Shown: piece after piece, positions 55,146-64,000 of the stretch
How positions within the stretch are numbered: position 1 is the first letter of the stretch
Layout: every line of letters starts with the position of its first letter
Assembly (NCBI GenBank): GCA_030068145.1
Contig: JAPJBO010000379.1
Coordinates: 124,001-188,000, forward strand
Origin: Diplonema papillatum
Lineage: Eukaryota; Euglenozoa; Diplonemea; Diplonemida; Diplonemidae
DNA length: 64,000 bases
Direction: 5' to 3'
Notes under the pieces: model-generated
The model's database searches: none
The model's input: only the letters and a program-made list of their open reading frames with translations
What the model was told of the DNA's origin: nothing
Made by a program: the position numbers and the translations under genes

Positions 55146-57145
55146 CCGACTCTCCTCGTCTCCCTCGTTCCGCTCGAGTACCCCCTCAGCGCCCCACAGC
55201 GCTGACGGAACGCGGGTCCATACCCAAGGGCAGTGCCTTTTTCTTATTTAAAGATTCTGGACGGGTTCTTTGTAAATTATTTGGTAGTTTTACTGTCGTA
55301 CTCAAGGGAATGTTTCGAACGCAACGGCCGGGCCCCACGCAGTGATGTTACCCAGGAGAAGATCACTTTCTGGCTGGTTGTACGCTACTCAGCCTCTACC
55401 ACACGAGGCTGAGCAGCTGTTCCCACTGCATGTGCACTTGAAGTTAGCTCCGCAAGATTTTCATCACCAGGAGCGAGCGAAAGTGAATGGTTGATTCCCG
55501 GGGTTGTTGTTCGGTATTCGCTTTGTGTTCGACTGCCAGCGGGCCAGCATATATATCAACCGGCTTTGCAGGCAGCTTGATCCCACTGCAATTGGGCTGT
55601 CAACGCCATGGCGAAGTCGGATCATACAAGGTTCTCCGCATGCTTCAGTCTTCGAACCGTCGTGTGTAGCAATGTAGATGACCGATTCATTTTGCCTTTC
55701 CATGTATTTCGGCATCGCTTCTGAATCGCATTTACAGGAAGCGAGCGAAGCTGGGCTGTTGAATTCCGGGTTGTTCGGTGCCTAGACACCCTTTGCGTTG
55801 CTAGAACGCACGGAGATACGGTTGTGGGAACGGACACAACGAAAGAGGCAAACTGTCGCAGCACCGCAACCATATCGACGAGTAGACGTGGAAGAAGCGT
55901 ACGCTTCGACTGGCCACTCGGCTGTCTTCGTCCCACCATGATGCTAATGGCAAAATTCTCAAGAGACGAATGACAACAACCGGACACCCAACCAGACGAT
56001 GATGTGGCTCTTTGGCTGCTTAGAGAGCCGCAGAGCCGGGGAGGACACACACACCGCTCAGAAGGGACCCGAAACCGCCTTGAGCAGACGGAAACTCGAT
56101 TGTCCGGCCATTGGGCAGATCACTCGGATTCAGAGCGACTGGCAGGCACTGGGGCGAAAAAGACATTTGCGTGTTACCTGGACAAGGCAGCTGCGTGGCT
56201 AGCAAGGGCAGAGCCCCAAGGTTTAGAAGAGACTGACGCGTTCTGCGTGACAGATGGGCTGGGATAGGCTCAGGCAGAGCGTACTTTGGCAGAAAGCATT
56301 GCCTCAGGTATGAGGTCAGAGAACCAAGTGGTGGAAGAGACTGGCGCGGTCTCAACATAGAGAGGGAGCACTCGCCACGGCTGTACTGAAAATGTGGCTT
56401 TGATAACGAGTTGGATTCTTTTTGTTCGCAACAGTCCAGGCTGCAGGCACAACATGCACGAAGAAACGGAAGAAATCGGTAGTCGATGTGGCAGCCAGTC
56501 ACAGCCTTCAGTCTGAGCCACGGAAAGTGTGCCTCCAGAAGGGCAGATGACCACAGGCGTGCAATGCGCACCCGCTGCGGCACCCGAAGTGTTCAAAGAA
56601 CACTGACTCTCCCGAAAGGGGGAGGGAGGCTTAAAATAGGCTCAGACAGAGCGTACTGTCACTCCACGGTACCAGGACAGAGGACCGCGGGCCATTGCAA
56701 TCCTCATTCGCAGCGGAAACCCGAAGTGTTCAAAAAAAGCTTGCGCGTTCTTCTCACACTAGAAACCGGAGTGCCATACACTAGTCCTTGTCGTAAGACC
56801 ACGGCCCAAGACCATCTTCGGCACTCTTCGTTTGGCTGCCATAAATGTGCTTGTATCGCGGGTGGGTGGACAGCGTGTTGTAGTTGTATGGCTTGAGGAG
56901 ACGATACACGAGCAACCACTTCATCATGTTGGTGTATAGCCACGCCACGGTAACCAGCCTGTGTGGATATTTGGCCTTGCAAGTAAACGCTCTTCATATG
57001 CACCGACCGCTCACCTTATAGGCGCTAAAAAGACTTGTTCATTGTTTTCAACGCTACCGAGAAACCTAAGTTATTGTAATAGTACGTGCAACAGTAGTAA
57101 CAGTCGAATGTGCTTGCCTTTTCTTTCCTACTACTACTGGGTGGG
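55146..57145. other. Intergenic, no supported gene
   Basis: A 187-codon minus frame at 56020-56583 has no motif. Weak repeats are seen (GGCTCAGGCAGAGCGTACTT near 56268 against GGCTCAGACAGAGCGTACTG near 56639; CCCGAAGTGTTCAAA near 56581 and 56720). Confidence 0.4.
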
Positions 57146-57840
57146 GGTTCAAATACAATAGGTATTTATAATATTGTATTTGCTGGAGGCTAAAGAAAAC
57201 CGGGTTTTCAAAAGGCTGGGTGCTGAAAGTCTGGGTACAGGCACTTGGGGGTCAACAATGGAGCTATCCCTGGCATGTATCGGCACCTTTTCTACAGGTG
57301 CTTCATCCGGGAGTTCACGACTTTCTCGGCGACTTTCGCTATGTTGCTCGTCAGCGCTTTTGGGCGGTACGCGTCCGCTCTTGACTTGTCCTTCCCCGGT
57401 TTCGGGAGGAGCTTGAGATGCGCGTTCCTCCATCCCGCGGATATGGTGCCTTCTTGTCAAGTCAGGTTGACGAGGTGGAGAAGCGCCCTCTTCGCGAGTG
57501 GACTCATGTGGATGACGAACAGATTGGCTATGCGGTCCGGTCCCGTTGCTTTTTTTGGATCGAGGCCGTTTATCTCGCTTTCAAGTTCCGCCATTGTGAT
57601 GGGTGCCTCGCTGGGGTGGTCTGTCGGGGGGAGCGGACTCTCCTCGAGGGGCGGCCCCGAAGCCTTGCACACCCCAGCCAAGTATTTCCCCATGAAGTTG
57701 GCCTTTTGACGGTATCCTACTACGGGGCCCAAATACAATAGGTATAATATTGTATTTGGAGGGGAAGGATAGAGAAAACAGGGTTTTCAAACAGTCTGGA
57801 TGCTGATAGTCCGGCTGCAGGCACTTGCAGGTCAACATTG
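57146..57840 (-). mobile_element. LINE (non-LTR) reverse-transcriptase fragment flanked by palindromic repeats
   Basis: The minus strand from about 57720 to 57260 encodes the start of an RT domain: PITMAELESEINGLDPKKAT, GPDRIANLFVIHMSPLAKRA and, after a stop codon, GWRNAHLKLLPKPGKDKSRA and TSNIAKVAEKVVNSRM. These are the RT 0-2 motifs of jockey/ingi-type LINEs. On each side (57146-57245 and 57731-57830) lies a ~100-bp direct repeat whose core is a palindrome of CAAATACAAT and its complement. A decayed fragment. Confidence 0.8.
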
Positions 57841-57916
57841 GAGAAAATTTGGCAAATATTTTGAGGGGTGGAAAGAGCTACCCCCCGGCATGTATGGCAC
57901 CTTTTCGACACTCGAT

Positions 57917-60900
57917 GTGGCCAAAAATCTGGCCCCCAGATGGCGCGAACGTTCCAAAGCTTCCCAAAATGCGTCCACAATGATCAGGTTTACCTTTCGT
58001 TTCTGATTGTGAACTTTGTTCTTAAATTTGTCGCAACGGTGCGGCTAAGTGGCAAGCAGCTCGATGAGCATGACTCTTCTTCCGGTCCAATCACAATCCG
58101 GACGTGGCCGTAGGTTTCAGTGCCTGCTGATCACGAGGTTTACTACAGCTGTAGCAACAGCACACAGCCGCTCGGCCAGCATGAGCCGTAGTGACGGTAG
58201 TCTAACGCCGCATCTTTGCGTTGAACGTGGATTTCGGAGGTCGCCGAATTGGAGATGAAAGTGAATCTGTTGCTACTGCGGTGCAGAAGGATGATGACTT
58301 AGGATCGGCCTACTGAAGACATGGTAGCTGCAACCATCACCCGTCCGCCCGAGTCTGACTGAGCGACCACTGACGTGGCACTGTAGAGTCGCCACAGAAG
58401 ATGAATTTGTCGCCCAATTACATTGCGTTGTTAACAACTTGCAGACCTCGACTGACAACGGTACCGAAATTGGGCTCAAATTTTACACTTACCGGAATTC
58501 GTTCAAAGTTTGAAAACCATACCGTAATGGGTTCAAAGTTTGGCACCATACCGTAATGGGTTCAAAGTTTGGATCATGTACCGTAATGGGTTCAAAGTTT
58601 GGATAACATACTGTAATGGGTTTTGGCCCGGGCGGCGACAGCCTACGCAACAGCTGTCAAAGAAGGGAAGTACCGCGGCATCATCGACAACAAGCCAAAC
58701 CCCCGGGAATGGCTCGCTGTCCCGCTAGTCGTGGACACCTTCGGAGCGTGGTGTCCTGGAGGGGAACTTTGCCATTATAGTCCACGATTCTTAGATTTTG
58801 CCATTATAGTCCACGATTCTTAGATCTTTCCATTATAGTCCATGTTCCTTAGATTTTGCCATTATAGTCCAAGCCCTTAGATCTTTCCATTATAGTCCGT
58901 GTTTCCTTAGATCTTTCCATTATAGTCCGCGTTTCCTTAGATCTTTCCATTATAGTCCGTGATATAGTCCGTGATTCCTTAGATTAGACAAGTTTGGGAC
59001 CCAACTTTGGTACCCAAGTTTGGGACCCAAGTTTGGTACCCAAGCAACTTTGGGACCCAAGTTTGGGTCCCAAGTTTGGGTCCCAAGTTTGGGTCCCAAG
59101 TTTGGGTCCCAAGTTGGGTCCCAAGTTTGGGTCCCAAGTTTGGGTCCCAAGTTTGGGCCAAGTTTGGGCCAAGTTTGGGACCCAAGTTTGGTACCCAAGC
59201 AAGTTTGGGACCCAAGTTTGGGTCCCAAGTTTGGGTCCCAAGTTTGGGACCCAAGTTTGGGTCCCAAGTTTGGTTCCCAAGTTTGGGACCCAAGTTTGGG
59301 ACCCAAGTTTGGGACCCAAGTTTGGAACTCAAGTTTGGAACTCAAGTTTTGGGCACAAACTCAGGTCCGAGTCAGGAAACCGTACTCTTTTGGTATTTCA
59401 CCCAACCAGCAGCCCGTGCCTGGGCCACGGCTGGGGAAAGGGGGGTCTCTAAAAAACGAAGAAAAAGCAAAAACTACGGTTTCTGTGCATTTTTCTTGTA
59501 TTTCTGGGGGCCTTCCAGGAGTTTCAAGTGTGTGTACTATAATGGGCAACTCTAAGGAAACATGTACTATAATGGGCAACTCTAAGGGAACATGTACTAT
59601 CTTGGGTAACTCTAAGAGGTATGTACTATAATGGGTAACTCTAAGAAAGTGTGTACTATAATGGGAAATGACCCGTGCGAACCCTGCTGACCCCTTTTGG
59701 TGAACATGCTGATTGTTTCCCGCGGACCAGCACAGTGCCAAGACGCTGTGACTTGCAAAGTTAACTTTCGGAAATACGCCGTTTTCTCGATGCACGAGAA
59801 ATCAGGGCTCGGAGTCCGAACTGCGAGCTCGAACCTTTCGCTTGTTGTGTGAAGGTTTTCCCTTCAGTTTTTGCTCGGAGTTGCGAACAACGTGCTTCTA
59901 ACAGGCAAGCTGCACTTCAATTGTAATACACTAGTGTTTTTGGGGGGGGTCTGAGCCCACCCCAATTCCACGCCGTGTATCGTTATATTACAATTGAATT
60001 CAATTGCCCCCCCCCAGTAATAGCATAATGGGGAAATTAGCAACTTTAATAGCATAATGGGGAATGTCCCACTTTTGACTCCAAGTTTTGGGTCCAAAAC
60101 AAAAGTTTCTACTCCAAGTTTTTGGGTCCAAGTTTTGGGTCCATGTTTTGGGTCCATGTTTTGGGTCCAAGTTTTGGGTTCAAGTTTTGGTTCAAATTTG
60201 TGGGTCCAAGTTTGGGTGGGATTTTGGACCAACTTAGGGTCCGCACTGGCGTGAAGAGCTCATTCTTACATTTGATGCTCACCCGGAGTCGCCGTGTTCA
60301 AGAGCAGCACTCACCATCCACGCATTCCTCCCAACTTGGGTCCAACTTGCCCACAATCTTGGTCACAGCGGACAGGACTGTAGATCTGACTATATTGGAA
60401 AGATCTAAGGAAACACGGACTATAATGGAAAGATCTAAGGAAACACGGACTATAATGGAAAGATCTAAGGAACACGGACTATAATGGAAAGATCTAAGGA
60501 AACACAGACTATAATGGAAAGATCTAAGGGCTCGGGCTATAATGGCAAAATCTAAGGAACATGGACTATAATGGAAAGATCTAAGCGACCTGGACTATAA
60601 TGGCAAAATCTAAGGAAACACGGACTATAATGGCAAAATCTAACAAAACACGGACTATAATGGCAATTGACTCGTCCTGGAGCACTCACGGAGTTGCGGC
60701 AAATAGCCCGCAAAAGCGCCCTCCGTGAAGACCGGACCGCTTCGGCCGCCTGCCAGGACTTCTTCCACCAATTGAGCTTTCAGGTAGCCCAAGGGGTGGC
60801 AAGAATAGTCATTTCATGGCGGGGCGCGACCGGACGAAGCGGTCCACCCTGTTGCAGAGGGTAGTGTCACTGCATCGCGGGTTTTTTTACCTGGTCGGAC

Positions 60901-61787
60901 CTGCTCGCTAGCAGGCCAGCCCAGGTCGCAGTGAGACTGGCGTTCACTGTGTGCTGAAGAAGCATTTTTTTGGAGCTTGTACAGTGTCCCGCGCTCCAAA
61001 AAGAAATACCCTTTTTTTTTTGCCCTGTCTGCCACTTCTCCTTTCTCCTCAGAACGTACGGCTGGGGAGGCGGGGCGTATAAAACGGTCCCACTGTTCCC
61101 CCCGGTCCAAACTGACGAAACGGGTGAGTCTGAGAAGACCACCGACACACCGCTGTGCCGGGCCAAAACCCATTACAGTATGTTATCCAAACTTTGAACC
61201 CATTACGGTACATGATCCAAACTTTGAACCCATTACGGTATGGTTTTCCAAACTTTGAACGAATTACGGTAGGTTCCAAACTTTGAAACCCATTACGGTA
61301 TGGTTTTCAAACTTTGAACCCATTACGGTATGGTTTTCAAACTTTGAACGAATTCCGGCAAGTGTAAAATTTGAGCCCAATTTAGGTACCATTGTCAGTC
61401 GAAGTCTGCAAGTTGTTAACAACGCATGTAATTGGGCGACAAGTTCATCTTCTGTGGTGACTCTACAGTGCCACGTCAGTGGTCGATCAGTCAGACTCTA
61501 AGGGTGATGGTTGCAGCTACCATGTCTTCAGTTGGCCGATCAGATTCACTTTCATCTCCAATACGGCGACCTCCGAAATCCACGTTCAACGCAAAGATGC
61601 GGCGTTAGTCTGTGACACGTGAACGGTTGGCTGTGTGCTGTTGCTACAGCTGTAGTAAACCTCGTGATCAGCAGGCAGTGAAACCTACGGCCACGTCCGG
61701 ATTGTGATTGGACCGGAAGAAGCTGTTTTGGGAAGCTGTGGAACGTTCGCGCCATTCGCAGATGATTCTGTCCATCACTTGCGTCAA
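57917..61787. mobile_element. Foldback-type element with ~650-bp inverted arms built partly of tandem repeats
   Basis: The left arm (about 57917-58631) and right arm (61158-61787) are inverted copies. From outside inward they share ATGGCGCGAACGTTCC, CTTCCGGTCCAATCACAATC, TTACTACAGCTGTAGCAACA, CACTGACGTGGCACTGTAGA, then four to five units of TACCGTAATGGGTTCAAAGT type, and finally a perfect 25-bp inner block (58607-58631 against 61158-61182). The interior (58632-61157) holds remnants of a retroelement-type protein of uncertain class (58632-58760 and 60670-60860), broken, and a second nested element. Outer ends are not sharply defined and no target duplication was identified. The third array at 63436-63705 looks like part of a further copy. 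Confidence 0.7.
58768..60666. mobile_element. Inner nested foldback-type element with 30-bp-repeat ends
   Basis: It starts with TTGCCATTATAGTCC (58769-58783) in about eight tandem units of about 25-31 bp to 58985. It ends with ten inverted units (60385-60666) closing on the complement of the same 15 bp. Inside are a run of CCAAGTTTGGGTC-type units (58987-59350), five plus-oriented 30-bp relatives (59535-59672), a short pair (60025-60065) and TTTTGGGTCCAAG-type units (60105-60225). It lies between two remnants of one protein-coding relic, so it inserted there. No transposase frame is seen. Confidence 0.65.
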
Positions 61788-63435
61788 CAGGAAGGCGAAA
61801 AGAGAGAGATGAGGAGGAGGAAGGGTAAAACTTCATGAGTAAACTTCATGATCAGCAGTGAAAGTTGGCTAATCAACCGTGGGTTTCCGTGCCCCCGTAC
61901 AGAGGGAGCAGATTTCGAGCAGCATTACTTCGCAGTCGGTCTGACTCCGCGAGCGGCAGCCGTCTGGATCCGGAAGTAGCAGCGGCGTTTCAGCCACAGG
62001 GTCGACTCGAGCGTGAACCTCACCCTGGAACCCTTTCACAAAGTTTCAGGACTCCAAGTCCGACTCTAGTTCGCAATCGGACGAGCCCGAATCGGAAGTG
62101 GACTCGTCGGGACCTCCTCCCATGAAGTCTGATGACGGAGGGCCGGGCGGACCGCCGACCGGCTGGACAGGGAAGGAAGGCATTGGACCGGACCCCGGGG
62201 TGGGCGGATCAGGGGCGAGTGCGCCGCCATGGTGGTTGCCCAACCATGCACCGACTTCTTCAAACCCGAGCACTTCCCCTGGGGATGCATCTGTGCGAGG
62301 TCCTTCAGCAATCGAGAGGTCCAAAGCAAGCAGCCAACCTCGAGCATGTGCCAAAAGACACAAACTGGATCCATCGACGCCAACTTCACATCTATGATCT
62401 CTCTCCACGTCCGCTTCTACGTATCTCGTTGGTTTTTTTTTTTTTTTTTTGAAGTATAGAGCTCACTAGGACAACAAACGGAGGCTGGGCCTTAGCCTTT
62501 TGAGAGGGAAACATCGGGAACATGAATGTACCTGGCCATCCTTTAGCTCCGTTAGGTCGGGAGGAGGAACGGTTTCCGGGGTGCCTTGTTGTCGGCTCCG
62601 GTTAGAAGTCCGGTTGGGGAGCTTCTTTCTGGCTCGTGCCGTGGCCCGAGAGGGGAAGCTCAGGGAGGGAATGCTGGAGCAGTTGCACGCTCTTTCGTTT
62701 TTCTTGGGGGTGGTTTCCTCCCCGTGTGTCGCCTCTTGCTGTGGTTTGCTTGGGGCTTCTCTGCTGTTTTCGTGCGGTTCTGCCCCAGCATTCTCGTTTT
62801 TCGCACGAGCGCTGCGGCGGAGTGGGGAGGAAGTGATGGATGTAAGAGATGGAATGTGAAAACGGGAAAAAGGAGTAGATAAGAGGAAAAAGAAGGAATG
62901 ATTAAATGATGATGGGATGATGAGGCGTAGAGGAGGGTGTGAATGGTAGAGCAATAGCGGAGACAAAAAAAATAAATAAAAAAAAGGGTTTCAAACGTAC
63001 TGTCGCCTTAGAGAGGCACATAGTACGAGTGACATAGAAGGGAAGGAAATAGAGGGGTGTCGCTAATCTTTAGGGCGGTTTGTGCCTCTGCTTTGCTGTT
63101 TTGACACTGCTTTTCCTCTCATCATGCTGAGATTGTTGTGGTGCCCCCGAGAGCGTCAGTCTTGTGATATTTATGATGTTAAAAGTAATAAAATCAACAA
63201 TAAGAAAAGAATGGGTTGCGGGGACGGGGGCGAGGAGGGGATGAAGGGGGGAAGTCAATTAGGCCCATTAGTCTCTTATGTCTCTGCATGCTTGGGTCGT
63301 GCTGCGCCCTCCGTGTCTTTTTTTTTTTCTCCTGTTTCCTTGGCGTCGTCCCTTCTTTTTTTTTGTTCGTGCACTTTCAAGCATGCCGTACATACATCTG
63401 GTGTTGGTCTGGGCCCTCACCTCCTTGGTTGGTGT
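61788..63435. other. Intergenic, no supported gene
   Basis: It has poly-T tracts (62432-62450, 63319-63330) and G-rich stretches. The frames at 62046-62408 (both strands) overlap and are not supported. Confidence 0.4.
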
Positions 63436-63705
63436 TGGGCTTATAACCTGACAGTGACACCGAAATGGGCTCAAACTTTGAGAGTCAAAGTTTAGAAATC
63501 ATGCCGGAATCGGTTCAAATTTGGAACCTCACCGTAATGGGTTCAAAGTTTGAAAACCATACCGTAATGGGTTCAAAGTTTGAAAACCATACCGTAATGG
63601 GTTCAAAGTTTGGGATCATACCGTAATGGGTTTCAAAGTTTGGAACCTACCGTAATTCGTTCAAAGTTTGAAAATCCATACCGTAATGGGTTCAAAGTTT
63701 GGACA
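63436..63705 (+). repeat. Third array of the TACCGTAATGGGTTCAAAG repeat
   Basis: It begins GACACCGAAATGGGCTCAAA, the same junction as the left arm at about 58458-58475, then has about seven 29-32 bp units. It is likely the left side of another foldback copy that runs off the window. Confidence 0.85.
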
Positions 63706-64000
63706 GGGCTGGTTAGCCACAACTTGCCACATTGTGGCCCATTTAGCCACAACTTTAGCCACAATGTTGTGGCTAAATTGTGGCTAAATGTGCAAAAATT
63801 TTGATCGAAAAAAAGACCACCCAAAACACGCTAAACACCGTTTTTTGTGTGGATTTTCGTGTTTTTTGGATGGTTTTGGGTATTCTGGGCCTCATACCCC
63901 CCCAACAGACCTCGAGTTCGCTTCTCGTCGATTCGAGTGGTTTTTGCCAACTTGCAGCCAAGTGCTGCCAATTTCTGGGGTGACTCAGCCAGAATTCGCT
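63706..64000. other. TAGCCACAA-rich palindromic segment and right edge
   Basis: Direct and inverted copies of TTAGCCACAA lie between 63713 and 63790 and can fold on themselves. Nothing coding is seen to the window end. Confidence 0.5.

Noticed and set aside
56020-56583. 187-codon minus-strand frame
   Set aside because: Mixed composition, Cys/Leu/Ser-rich, no motif, and overlapped by equally long frames.

Overview
The window is a 64-kb piece of a nuclear genome from a repeat-rich, GC-rich eukaryote. The best lineage clue is the 3' end of a small-subunit rRNA fragment (24214-24485, minus). Its terminal motif (GCTGTAG, then CTGCAGC, then GGATCATTA) is the form familiar from Euglenozoa rather than the usual TTTCCGTAG type. 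The convincing genes lie on one strand and have cis-spliced GT-AG introns, and one carries a C-terminal SKL peroxisomal/glycosomal signal. Together this fits a diplonemid or euglenid better than a kinetoplastid. The placement is inference.

Genes, all on the minus strand. From the left edge: the N-terminal 1528 codons of a giant secreted protein built from near-identical 242-residue repeats that look like pairs of PLAT/LH2-type beta-sandwiches (1-4584); a 90-residue hydrophilic protein (8612-8884); a two-exon leucine-rich-repeat protein of about 1,480 residues (10172-15286); an enoyl-CoA delta-isomerase ending in SKL (18082-18858); a transportin-3/importin-13-type nuclear import receptor in three clear exons plus a tentative fourth (24925-29067); a coiled-coil protein (31096-32214); the CCR4-NOT deadenylase CAF1/POP2 in five exons with every DEDD residue kept (45418-48183); a 106-residue unknown (48632-48952); an LEA-like repeat protein (49920-50630); and two unknown basic or proline-rich proteins (52667-53782, 54417-55145). 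The only plus-strand coding candidate, at 37320, is doubtful.

Between the genes the DNA is mostly repeats. There are CA/TG microsatellites (16.7, 17.3 and 40.1 kb), minisatellites with units of 12, 29, about 55 and about 119 bp, several dispersed repeat families, a tRNA-headed SINE-like repeat with a minisatellite tail, and LINE reverse-transcriptase fragments. A hAT-like MITE has perfect 15-bp inverted ends and an 8-bp target duplication (36466-37001). A nested foldback structure of about 3.9 kb has arms made of tandem repeats (57917-61787).

Six truncated rRNA fragments are scattered through the window: four LSU and two SSU. One LSU piece sits exactly between two 92-bp direct repeats. Another interrupts a duplicated fragment of the neighbouring coiled-coil gene. 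A third forms the 5' flank of the gene that starts at 53782.

The most novel items are the giant repeat protein, the rDNA-fragment insertions and the nested foldback element. No operon-type functional link between neighbouring genes is evident. The shared strand may reflect long directional transcription, as known in Euglenozoa.
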